The notes under the pieces were generated by a model, which was not told where the DNA came from, searched no databases, and worked only from the letters and a program-made list of their open reading frames with translations. A stretch of 52,151 bases of DNA from Rhodospirillales bacterium. Lineage in GTDB: Bacteria > Pseudomonadota > Alphaproteobacteria > Rhodospirillales > JASLLZ01. The stretch's first letter is position 1, and every line of letters starts with the position of its first letter. Shown in pieces: positions 9,451-16,792 of this stretch. The stretch spans positions 1 to 52,151 of the forward strand of contig JASLZL010000086.1 in assembly GCA_030754885.1 (NCBI GenBank), written 5' to 3'. A program made the position numbers and the translations under genes.

Positions 9451-10653
9451 TCAGCCCGCCTGCCCGGCGCGCCGCCCGGCCGAGAAGGGTGTCAACTGGA
9501 CGCGCTCGCCGCCGGCGACGCCGATTTCCTCGTCGCTTAGGTAACACGCCGGGTCCTCGGCCCAAAAATCGCCCGTCATCTGATGGGCGCGCACGCGGGT
9601 GTTGCCGGCGCAGATGTCGAGGTAGCGGCACGCCCCGCACCGTCCCGTCACCGGGCGCGGACGTTGTTTGAGGCCGGCCATGAGGGGATCGCTGGTGTCG
9701 CTCCAGATCTCGGAAAAGGGGCGCTGACGCAGGTTGCCGAGCGAATAGTGCCACCACATGGTATCGGGGTGGACGTCGCCGACATTATCGATATTGGCGA
9801 CATTGATGCCCGATGCGTTGCCGCCCCATTGGCGCAGCTTGGCCTCAATGTGCGCGGCCTTGTCAGGGAAGTGCCGGCGGACCCAAAGAAGCAGATAAAC
9901 ACCGTCGGTATCGTTGTTGCCGCTGACGAAATCCCGCTGTCGGCCGTTCTGCTCGTCGGCCAGGCAATGCTCGAACAGCGTGTCCATGGTGTGCCGCGTA
10001 CTGTTGAGGTGGGCATCGTCCTTGCGGTTGTGGTTGCCCCGCCCGGCGTAGTTGAGGTGCGAGAAATAGAAACGCTCCACCCCTTCGTGTTCCAAAAGCT
10101 CAAGCATGGCGGGCAGCTGGTCGGCGTTGTCCTGGGTCATGGTGAAGCGGAGCCCCACCTTGAGGCCCCTCTCGCGGCACAGGCGCACGGCCGCTATCGA
10201 GGCGTCGAAGGCGCCTTCACGGCGGCGAAAGGCGTCATGCACGGCACCGATGCCGTCCAGGCCGATGCCGACATAGTCGTACCCCGCCTCGGCTATGGGG
10301 CCGATGGTGTCGGCGTCGATCAAGGTGCCATTGGTCGACAGGCCGACGAAGAAGCCCATTTCCTTGGCGTGACGGGATATCTCAAAGATATCGGGGCGCA
10401 GCAGTGGCTCGCCGCCCGACAGGATGAGTGCCGGGACGCGGAAACGCTTGAGGTCTTTCATAACGGAAAAAACCTCATCGGTCGTCAACTCGCCGGGGAA
10501 ATCGGTATCGGCCGAGATGGAATAGCAATGCTTGCAGGTCAGGTTGCAGCGCCGGATCAGATTCCAAATGACTACCGGACCCGGCGCGTCGCGGCGTTGT
10601 CCCACCGGCGTCGGGTGGACCAACTCACGTATAAACTTGGAAATCCTGAACAT
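9451..10653 (-). CDS. nirJ: Heme d1 biosynthesis radical SAM protein NirJ
   Basis: The 400-residue protein carries the radical SAM motif CNLTCKHC (Cys36, Cys40, Cys43), the SAM-contact segment ILSGGEPLLRPDIF, and a C-terminal SPASM-like cluster region with CGACRYLDICAGN and a later Cys. NirJ replaces two propionate side chains of didecarboxysiroheme with oxo groups in heme d1 synthesis. It lies 12 bases after nirH and 3 bases before nirN in a continuous operon. Length and motifs are complete and no disruption was seen, in contrast to its neighbour nirN. Confidence 0.95.
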   Translation of the reverse strand: MFRISKFIRELVHPTPVGQRRDAPGPVVIWNLIRRCNLTCKHCYSISADTDFPGELTTDEVFSVMKDLKRFRVPALILSGGEPLLRPDIFEISRHAKEMGFFVGLSTNGTLIDADTIGPIAEAGYDYVGIGLDGIGAVHDAFRRREGAFDASIAAVRLCRERGLKVGLRFTMTQDNADQLPAMLELLEHEGVERFYFSHLNYAGRGNHNRKDDAHLNSTRHTMDTLFEHCLADEQNGRQRDFVSGNNDTDGVYLLLWVRRHFPDKAAHIEAKLRQWGGNASGINVANIDNVGDVHPDTMWWHYSLGNLRQRPFSEIWSDTSDPLMAGLKQRPRPVTGRCGACRYLDICAGNTRVRAHQMTGDFWAEDPACYLSDEEIGVAGGERVQLTPFSAGRRAGQAG

Positions 10654-10665
10654 CGCCGCCTCGTT

Positions 10666-11154
10666 TCACGCTACCAGGCGCAGCCCCGTCTTTTTGAGGA
10701 TGCGCGTACTATACAACACTTGGTGTCCCAGGGCGTCCATGCCCAACAGGCGAGTAAGGGCGTCGATATGGCGCTCCACCACCGGGCGGTCACGCCCGTG
10801 AACCATCGCGAACAGATTGTAAGGCCATTCGGGCAGGTGGCGCGGCCGGTGATAGCAGTGGCTGACGAAATCGAGCGCGCCGACCTTTGTGCCCAATGCC
10901 TCGATCCGCTCGTCGGCGACATCCCATACCGTCATGGCGTTGGCACGGTAGCCAAGGGCGTAATGGTTGGGCACGGCGCCGATGCGCCGGATGACGCCGT
11001 CGGCCAGCATGCGCTTCAGGCGTTTGATGACCTCGGCTTCGGGGATTCCGACGTGGCGGGCGACGGCGGCGTAGGGTCTGGACACCAGTTCCAGGCCGCC
11101 CTGGGTGGCAACGACAATGCGTCGGTCCATCGCGTCGAGGGGGGTGGCGTTCAT
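10666..11154 (-). CDS. nirH: Siroheme decarboxylase subunit NirH (Lrp/AsnC-like)
   Basis: The 162-residue protein has an N-terminal AsnC/Lrp-type helix-turn-helix region and the NirH/NirL landmark CYHRPRHLPEWPYNLFAMVH. It forms part of the NirDLGH complex, which decarboxylates siroheme to 12,18-didecarboxysiroheme; DNA-binding function is not expected. Its ATG overlaps the nirG stop in an ATGA arrangement, so translation is coupled. Assignment as NirH rather than NirL rests on the gene order D-L-G-H-J shared with Pseudomonas operons. Confidence 0.88.
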   Translation of the reverse strand: MNATPLDAMDRRIVVATQGGLELVSRPYAAVARHVGIPEAEVIKRLKRMLADGVIRRIGAVPNHYALGYRANAMTVWDVADERIEALGTKVGALDFVSHCYHRPRHLPEWPYNLFAMVHGRDRPVVERHIDALTRLLGMDALGHQVLYSTRILKKTGLRLVA

Positions 11155-11612
11155 GCCTCAAACCTCAGGCCGACAAAAAATTCTCGGCGCTTGGGCATGT
11201 CGTGGACCGTGAGCCCGGTTGCCGTCTCGATCTCGGCTATCACGCCGGCGATGCGCTCGGGCGTCTCGGTGGCGATCACGAACCACATGTTAAAGGCATG
11301 GTCGCGGGCATAGTTGTGCGCCACCTCGGGCTGGGCATTGACCGCCTCAGCGACGGCGTCGAAGTCGTCATCGGGCACTTTCATCGCCGCCAGGGTAAGT
11401 CCGCCGCCCAAGCGCTCGGCGTGGTACATAGGGCCGAAGCGGGTCAATACACCGCGTGCCAGCAGATCGCTGAGGCGCCGCGTTACCTCTTCTTCGTCCA
11501 TATCGAGGTGCTTGGCGACCTCGGCGAAGGGCTCCTCGACGATGGGAAAGCCGCCTTGCAGATGGTTGATAAGGGCGCGGTCCGCCGCGTCCAGGTTGCT
11601 CTCGGCGTTCAT
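11151..11612 (-). CDS. nirG: Siroheme decarboxylase subunit NirG (Lrp/AsnC-like)
   Basis: I chose the ATG at 11612, which overlaps the nirL stop (ATGA), giving 153 residues; a longer upstream extension would be antisense-like, low-complexity sequence inside nirL. The body has the helix-turn-helix-like start LINHLQGGFPIVEEPFAEVA and the D/G-type signature VAHNYARDHAFNMWFVIAT, with His and Tyr near the proposed decarboxylase site. It acts with NirD, NirL and NirH on siroheme. All four subunits are separate genes here, rather than the fused NirDL or NirGH seen in some organisms. Confidence 0.88.
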   Translation of the reverse strand: MNAESNLDAADRALINHLQGGFPIVEEPFAEVAKHLDMDEEEVTRRLSDLLARGVLTRFGPMYHAERLGGGLTLAAMKVPDDDFDAVAEAVNAQPEVAHNYARDHAFNMWFVIATETPERIAGVIAEIETATGLTVHDMPKRREFFVGLRFEA

Positions 11613-12097
11613 GCCGGTACCGGGGGGCGAGCATAGCGGGCGCCACGCTGCTTGAAGCGCCGGCTGCTGAACAGCACGCTGCGCGGTACATCGGTGAGGC
11701 CGGGGAGGCGGGTCAGTTCGTCGACTTGAGCCAGCACCGTCGCCCGGTCGCGGCCGTGGATCATGGAAAAAAGATTGTAGGGCCAGTCGGGTGGCCGCCG
11801 GGTGCGCCGGTAACAAAGGGTCACGAAATCAACCGCACCCATGCGCTGGCCAACTGCATCGACGAGTTCGTCGGCCACGTCCCACACGACCATGGCGTTG
11901 GCCCGGTAACCGAGTTCGCGGTGGCGCGCGACCAGGCCCAGGCGCTTGATGGTGCCGCTTTCAAGCATGTCGGAGAGCATCGCGATCACGGTTTCCTCAT
12001 CGACCCCCACCTGGCGGCCGATGTCGGCATAGGGGCTGGGGCTGAACGGAAGGCCGTCGGCGACGGCGGCAAGCACGCATTGGTGGGTCTCGGTCAT
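11609..12097 (-). CDS. nirL: Siroheme decarboxylase subunit NirL (Lrp/AsnC-like)
   Basis: The product is 162 residues from the ATG at 12097, which overlaps the nirD stop (ATGA); an in-frame ATG at 12103 is the alternative. The signature CYRRTRRPPDWPYNLFSMIH matches the L/H type of subunit, and PFSPSPYADIGRQVGVDEE is the Lrp-like N-terminal part. It is a paralogue of NirH. It lies between nirD and nirG, with coupled translation on both sides. Its role is siroheme decarboxylation as part of NirDLGH. Confidence 0.87.
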   Translation of the reverse strand: MTETHQCVLAAVADGLPFSPSPYADIGRQVGVDEETVIAMLSDMLESGTIKRLGLVARHRELGYRANAMVVWDVADELVDAVGQRMGAVDFVTLCYRRTRRPPDWPYNLFSMIHGRDRATVLAQVDELTRLPGLTDVPRSVLFSSRRFKQRGARYARPPVPA

Positions 12098-12549
12098 GTC
12101 CATTTCAGCGCGAATCCCAAATCCAGGTGGTATTCCTTTTCCATCGGCAGGTCGATGACGTCGAGGCCGGTGCACTGTTTGATGTCGGCCAACACCGCGT
12201 CCAAGCGCGCCCGGTCGGCGGCGATAACCACGAACCATAGGTTCAGGCGGTGCTCGCGTTCGTAGTTGTGGTTGACCTCATGGTATCCGTTGACCAGGGC
12301 GGTCACCTCATCGATGCGTTCGTCGGGGACGGCCATGGCAGCCAGGGTCCCCGCGCCCATGGCGCCCGGTCGGACGACAGCGCCGAGGCGTGCGATGGCG
12401 CCCTCACGGCTGAGCGTCTCCAGAGCGCCGATGACGTCTTCTTCGGTCACCCCGAGATGCTGCGCCACTTCGGCATAGGGGCGCGGTGAAAGCGGGAAGC
12501 CGCGTTGGTAGTGGTCAAGCAGGTGCCGGCCCAGATCTTCCATGCTCAC
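12094..12549 (-). CDS. nirD: Siroheme decarboxylase subunit NirD (Lrp/AsnC-like)
   Basis: The 151-residue protein has the D/G-type signature VNHNYEREHRLNLWFVVIA and a C-terminus IDLPMEKEYHLDLGF. The GTG at 12549 overlaps the nirF stop (GTGA), which matches the overlap pattern of the other genes; an ATG two codons later (12543) is possible. It would act with NirL, NirG and NirH on siroheme. If nirF translation ends early at its internal UGA, coupling to nirD could fall, so the UGA may matter for the whole downstream series. Confidence 0.88.
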   Translation of the reverse strand: MSMEDLGRHLLDHYQRGFPLSPRPYAEVAQHLGVTEEDVIGALETLSREGAIARLGAVVRPGAMGAGTLAAMAVPDERIDEVTALVNGYHEVNHNYEREHRLNLWFVVIAADRARLDAVLADIKQCTGLDVIDLPMEKEYHLDLGFALKWT

Positions 12550-13736
12550 AGCCCTATGCGGTGGGCGCGCGCCGTGAAGAAGATGCCGCTTGGCTTGTCG
12601 GCCTGAATCATGCCGACGGTGGCGTAGGTTTTTGTATCGTAGACAATGACGCGGTCGGCGTCGCGCACCGACACCCAGACTTCTTCACCGCGCGGCGCGA
12701 ACTCCATGTGCAGTACCGCGGTGCCCGGCTTCAAGGTCTTGACGATACGCCGCGTTGGAACGTCGATGACCTGTACCGTATCGTTGTTGGGAAGCGCGAA
12801 GTTGACCCATACCTGGCGCCCGTCGGGCCGCCCCATGACGAACACCGGCTGGCCGTGGACCGGGATGCGCCCGACCTCGGTTCAGGTCTCGGCATCAACC
12901 ACCAAGACCTCGTGGCGCCCGACGGCGGGGATGAAAGCAAGACCGCCGGCCATCGCCCAGCCTTCCAGATGGGGCATCTTGTAGACCGGCAGCGGTTCCT
13001 CGCCCTTGCCATAGCCGTCCAAAATCCGCCGCACGCCTGTGTCCAGATTCCACAGATCCAAGAGCGCCAAACCGTCATCACCGAACAGTCCGGCGATGTA
13101 ATGGCGGCCATCGGGGGTGATCAGGCCGTCATAGGGTTGAAGACCGATGTCTTCGAACTTTTGGATCTTGGGTTCGCCCGGAGCGCTGAAGTCGGCCACC
13201 CAGATTTCGCCGGCGTCATAAAGGCTGAAGACGAAGCGCTGGCCCGGCGCATCGACCAAGCCGATTACCTTGGACAGCGCGCCGTCAGAACCGTGAAAGG
13301 CGGGGATATCGGCCACCATTTTCAAGGTGTCGCTGTCGAAGACGCGCACGCCGCCGGGTTTGTAGTTGGAGACGGCGACCAGCTTACCGTCCTGGGAGAT
13401 GGCGCCGCCTATGCTGTTGCCGGCCTGCACCACGCGCTTTGTCACCCGGCCCTTGAGCAGGTCGACCTTGGTCAGCCCGCCGTCGCGTCCGAAGACAAAG
13501 GCGTAACGGCCATCACGGGAATAGACCGCCGAGGCGTGGCTGAGGTCGCCGAGGCCCGGTACCCGGGCAAGGCGGGTGCGCTTCGTCGTATCGATAATGA
13601 GCACCGAACCGGCGGCCCGTTCGACAACGATACCAAGATCGCCGGAACCCCTGATTTCGGCACAGCCCGCCAAGGCGGCGGCCAGCACCAGGGCGGCGGC
13701 CAGCACCCGGGCAGGGTGGTGGTGACCGGCATTCAT
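12546..13736 (-). pseudogene. nirF: nirF, heme d1 biosynthesis propeller lipoprotein, interrupted by one in-frame UGA
   Basis: With the stop at 12882-12884 read through, the gene has 396 codons, the usual NirF size. It starts at an ATG that overlaps the nirC stop and encodes a lipoprotein signal with lipobox AALAGC. It continues with the NirF propeller (FGRDGGLTKVDLLKGRV, GGAISQDGKLVAVSNY, PVYKMPHLEGW). The frame ends at codon 285 (UGA) after VLVVDAET and resumes with TEVGRIPVHGQPVFVMGRPD, typical NirF sequence up to the C-terminal HRIGL. As I recall it, Pseudomonas NirF reads LDARDW just here, so UGA replaces Trp. NirF is reported to dehydrogenate the heme d1 precursor. Truncation would remove the last 112 residues. 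Confidence 0.87.
12882..12884 (-). other. nirF: In-frame UGA at an expected Trp codon of nirF
   Basis: The minus strand reads GCC GAG ACC TGA ACC GAG GTC. A single G-to-A change from TGG accounts for it, and the 3' neighbour is again A. This is the second such site in the operon; the first is in nirN. Confidence 0.9.
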
Positions 13737-14071
13737 TGGTCGACCCCGCCACGGCGCAGTGTTTGCACCAGCCAAGTCGCCTCCGCGGCCGTCAGCAAGG
13801 GGTGCCAGCGCGGCATGGGGGTTCCCGGCCTGCCGTCCAGAATGACCGCCACCAGTTCGTCATCGGACTTACCGGCCAGGGCTTCCGGCAGAAGGGGCGA
13901 TCCCAACCCGCCCTTCATGGTCATGCCGTGGCACGAGCCGCAATCATGTTTCAGCATGTGGCGAAGCTGTTCTTGGCGTTGCGCTGCAATAGGGGTGTCG
14001 GCTGGCGCTTCGAAGACAGGCGCTGCCACCCAGACGATGCCGAGCAGCAGGACTAGAATATACCTAGCCAT
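13733..14071 (-). CDS. nirC: NirC-like periplasmic cytochrome c
   Basis: The 112-residue product starts with a hydrophobic signal (residues 1-18) and has one heme c site, CGSCH at residues 44-48, with a likely distal Met86 in GTPMPRW. It is the size of NirC, a small electron carrier for nitrite reductase or for the final heme d1 oxidation step. It overlaps the nirE stop by eight bases and its own stop overlaps the nirF start, so it sits inside the coupled operon. Confidence 0.88.
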   Translation of the reverse strand: MARYILVLLLGIVWVAAPVFEAPADTPIAAQRQEQLRHMLKHDCGSCHGMTMKGGLGSPLLPEALAGKSDDELVAVILDGRPGTPMPRWHPLLTAAEATWLVQTLRRGGVDQ

Positions 14072-14870
14072 GGGATGACGTGTCCTTGGTCCCCCCCTCG
14101 TTGGCCTCGTCGTAGGCCAGTCCCTGCCAGTTCAAGCGCGCCGCCAAATTAACGACACGGCCAATGATGATCAGTGTCGGGGCGCCGTAGCCCGCCTCGG
14201 CAACCGTCGCCGGCAGATGGGCAAGGGTGGTCACGCATTGGCGCTGATCGACCATGTTGCCCCGGGTCACCGCCGCCGCCGGCGTGTCGGGTGCGAGGCC
14301 CGCCGCCAACAGCTTGCCGACGATCTGTTCCAGGTTGGCCAATCCCATGTAGACCACCAGCGTGGTGTCGGGATCGGCCAGACCCTGCCAATCGAGATCA
14401 AGTTCGACGTCTTGGCGGCAGTGGCCGGTAACGAATCGCACGCTGGTCGAAAGCGAACGGTGGGTAAGGGGAATGCCCAATCCGGCGCTGATCCCCGAGG
14501 CGGCGGTGATGCCCGGTACCACCTCGAAGGGGATGCCTTCTTCGGTCAGGCGCACCGCCTCTTCGCTGCCGCGCCCGAAGACGAACGGATCGCCGCCCTT
14601 GAGGCGTACCACCCGGTGGCCGGCGCGTGCCAGACGCACCAGAAGGTCGTTGATCTCGTCCTGGGGCATGTGGTGGCGGGCTTTGGCCTTGCCGACGTAG
14701 ATGCGTGTCGTGCCGGGCGAAATGAGGTCAAGGATTTCGGCCGACACCAGGCGGTCGTAGACCACCACGTCGGCCTCGCTAAGCAAGCGTTGGGCCTTGA
14801 CCGTCAATAACTCTGGGTCTCCGGGACCGGCGCCGACGAGAAAGATTGGCTGAACGTTTCTCACCTTCAT
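14064..14870 (-). CDS. nirE: Uroporphyrinogen-III C-methyltransferase (NirE/CobA type)
   Basis: The 268-residue protein has the SUMT signatures: FLVGAGPGDPELLTVKA (N-terminal glycine loop), VVVYDRLVS, RLKGGDPFVFGRG and VVPGITAASG. It adds two methyl groups from SAM to uroporphyrinogen III, giving precorrin-2, the first step towards siroheme, heme d1 and cobalamin. It lacks the CysG dehydrogenase/chelatase domain. It is the first gene of the nir operon and lies 76 bases downstream of a perfect FNR-type box, so the d1 pathway is probably induced at low oxygen. NirE is preferred over CobA because of context; sequence alone does not separate them. Confidence 0.92.
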   Translation of the reverse strand: MKVRNVQPIFLVGAGPGDPELLTVKAQRLLSEADVVVYDRLVSAEILDLISPGTTRIYVGKAKARHHMPQDEINDLLVRLARAGHRVVRLKGGDPFVFGRGSEEAVRLTEEGIPFEVVPGITAASGISAGLGIPLTHRSLSTSVRFVTGHCRQDVELDLDWQGLADPDTTLVVYMGLANLEQIVGKLLAAGLAPDTPAAAVTRGNMVDQRQCVTTLAHLPATVAEAGYGAPTLIIIGRVVNLAARLNWQGLAYDEANEGGTKDTSSHG

Positions 14871-14946
14871 CTCCCGGCCCGAACGCTGCCGCGCCGCGCC
14901 AATGCTGTAACCGTTCTTAAGAAATCACAGGGCCGGGAAAGTCTCA

Positions 14947-14960
14947 TTGACGAAGGTCAA
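14947..14960. promoter_or_regulatory. FNR/NNR/DNR-type box upstream of nirE
   Basis: TTGACGAAGGTCAA is an exact 5-4-5 inverted repeat, close to the Crp/FNR-family consensus TTGAT-N4-ATCAA, with the C/G variant found in some NNR-type sites. Its centre is about 83 bases upstream of the nirE ATG. If placed at -41.5, transcription would start near 14912 and leave a leader of about 40 bases. A short palindrome, TTCTTAAGAA (14914-14923), lies just upstream of that point. The regulator gene is not in the window. Confidence 0.75.
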
Positions 14961-15008
14961 AAGTCGGCCAGCCCAACCGGGCCGACCGCCGCAGGTGTCC
15001 CGCATTAT

Positions 15009-16151
15009 CTACTTGTGGATCAGATCGCGGGGATAGGGGGTGAGTATCTCGTGGCCGGTCTCGGTGACGGCGACGGTTTCGCTGAAGATCACCGAGCCTT
15101 CGCCGGCGAGCCGCAGGTTGGGCACGATATGGAACACCATACCGGGGACCAGCACCGTCTCGTCGCCCTGGTTTATGCTCTGGGTACGACCCTCGCCCCA
15201 GTCCGGCGGAAAGCCGATGCCGATGGAATATCCGGCCCGCTTGTCGAAGGGATAGCCCTGATCGCGGATGTGCTTGCGGCACTGGGCATCGACCTCGTGG
15301 GAGGTAACGCCAGGCTTGATCGCCTCGGCGGCGGCAATGAAACCGTCGCGGCAGGCTTCGTACATCGGTGTCCACTTTTCGTCCGGGCGGCCGATGGCGA
15401 CGGTGCGTGACAGACCGACGTTGTAACGCTCATAGGTGCCACCGGCCTCGATGAAGAGGATGTCGTTGGTGTCGATCGGGCGGCGCCGATAGGTCTCCAT
15501 GCCAAGCCCGGCGGCAGGGCCCGTGACGATGAGCGGCGGATGGCCCAGGTATTCGCTTCCCGACGAAATAAGGCCGTGGTGCAGCGCCGCCGCAACGTCG
15601 TTTTCGGTGGCACCGGGCTTAACCGCCGCGACGCCGGCGTCGATGGAAGCGGCGCAGCAGCGGCCGGCTTCGCGCATATAGGCCAGTTCCTGCGGCGACT
15701 TGATCAGGCGCACCTTTTCGATAAGGCCCGATCCGTCGATGGGCTCCTTGCCGAGGCGCGCTACCAGCTTCTTATACTGGGTGACGGTGAAGAAAAAGGC
15801 GTTGTCCTGATTGCCCAGGCGCTTGTCGGCCAGGCCGTATTTGGCCAAGGAATCATAGACCCAGTCGTTGACGTCTTGGGTATCGGAATAGCCTTCGACA
15901 TCGTCGATCCACGAAGCCTGGGCCTGGGTCACGTTGAGGCCGCGCGCCAGCATGATGGGGTTGCGGTCGATGGGGACGACCAGCATCTGGAACGAAAAAT
16001 ACCCCACCGTGTGATAGCCCGTCAGATAGAAGATGTTCTCGGGCGCCGTGACCAACAAGACCTCGATGTCCGCCGCCGCCATGTTGGCTTGGACGTTCTT
16101 AAGGCGGGTCCGGTATTCCTCAACGGTGAATGGCAGATCACCTTGGCTCAT
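15009..16151 (-). CDS. M24-family (pita-bread fold) hydrolase lacking the usual metal ligands
   Basis: The 380-residue product has the creatinase N-domain (ENIFYLTGYHTVGYFSFQ near residue 38) and an M24 C-domain. The five dinuclear-metal ligands of aminopeptidase P-type enzymes are largely absent: the first Asp aligns with Glu235 (FIEAGG), the second with Gly246 (YNVGLSRT), the His with Ser in GYSIGIG, and one Glu with Val in HIVPN. This points to the metal-free branch that includes creatinase and ectoine hydrolase (DoeA), so a small amide substrate is likelier than a peptide. The ATG at 16151 follows GAGGAGG. A RidA-family gene lies upstream on the same strand, possibly in one operon. Confidence 0.8.
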   Translation of the reverse strand: MSQGDLPFTVEEYRTRLKNVQANMAAADIEVLLVTAPENIFYLTGYHTVGYFSFQMLVVPIDRNPIMLARGLNVTQAQASWIDDVEGYSDTQDVNDWVYDSLAKYGLADKRLGNQDNAFFFTVTQYKKLVARLGKEPIDGSGLIEKVRLIKSPQELAYMREAGRCCAASIDAGVAAVKPGATENDVAAALHHGLISSGSEYLGHPPLIVTGPAAGLGMETYRRRPIDTNDILFIEAGGTYERYNVGLSRTVAIGRPDEKWTPMYEACRDGFIAAAEAIKPGVTSHEVDAQCRKHIRDQGYPFDKRAGYSIGIGFPPDWGEGRTQSINQGDETVLVPGMVFHIVPNLRLAGEGSVIFSETVAVTETGHEILTPYPRDLIHK

Positions 16152-16215
16152 AGCGTCGTTTCCTCCTCGATTGTTCGTGCCGGCTCTATGGTGGCCGGCC
16201 CGGGTGTGAATTTCT

Positions 16216-16683
16216 TTATGCGATCTCGAAGACGGCATCGACCTCGACCGCCGCGCCAATTGGCAGCGAGGTAGCGCCGACGGCAAAGCGGGCGTGGCGT
16301 CCGTCATCGCCAAACACTTCAACCATTAGGTCCGAGGCGCCGTTAACGACCTTTGGCTGATCGACGAACTCGGGCGGGCAGCGAACGAATCCGCCCAGCT
16401 TGACAACACGCTTGACCCGGTCCAGGTCGCCGCCGCACGCGGCTTTTACCTGAGCCAGCAGGTTGAGCCCGCACAGACGCGCTGCTTGATAGCCCTCATC
16501 AACGGAAAAGTCCTTACCCACGATACCAACGAACTTGATCTCTCCATCTAGCAAAGTGACCTGTCCGGAGACGAAAACCAGATTGCCGGTCACAACAAAG
16601 GGAACATAGTTGGCCACCGGTGCCGCGGCTGCGGGAAGCTCGATGCCAAGTTCCGCCAGGCGTGTGTCGATTTTTCCAGCCAT
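16216..16683 (-). CDS. RidA (YjgF/YER057c/UK114) family protein
   Basis: The 155-residue protein carries NLVFVSGQVTLLDGEI near residue 34 and the C-terminal RFAVGATSLPIGAAVEVDAV, where the family's active-site Arg lies. RidA proteins hydrolyse reactive enamines and imines formed from amino acids, or process related intermediates in catabolic operons. It precedes the M24 hydrolase gene by 64 bases on the same strand, which suggests clean-up of a nitrogen-containing intermediate. It differs clearly from the second RidA gene at 51265, so the two are not recent duplicates. Confidence 0.9.
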   Translation of the reverse strand: MAGKIDTRLAELGIELPAAAAPVANYVPFVVTGNLVFVSGQVTLLDGEIKFVGIVGKDFSVDEGYQAARLCGLNLLAQVKAACGGDLDRVKRVVKLGGFVRCPPEFVDQPKVVNGASDLMVEVFGDDGRHARFAVGATSLPIGAAVEVDAVFEIA

Positions 16684-16792
16684 TGGGTATATTTCCCCCT
16701 ATTGATTCGTGCCGAGATGGTCGTGGAGCGCCGCCGACAATAGCCGCCGCCAACCCGCCCGCCAATCCCTAACTGGTGTCACGGGTACCATT

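Noticed and set aside
8881-12884. Selenocysteine at the two UGA codons
   Set aside because: The family residue is Trp as remembered, no SECIS-like hairpin was seen directly downstream, and no selA/selB/selD gene is in the window.
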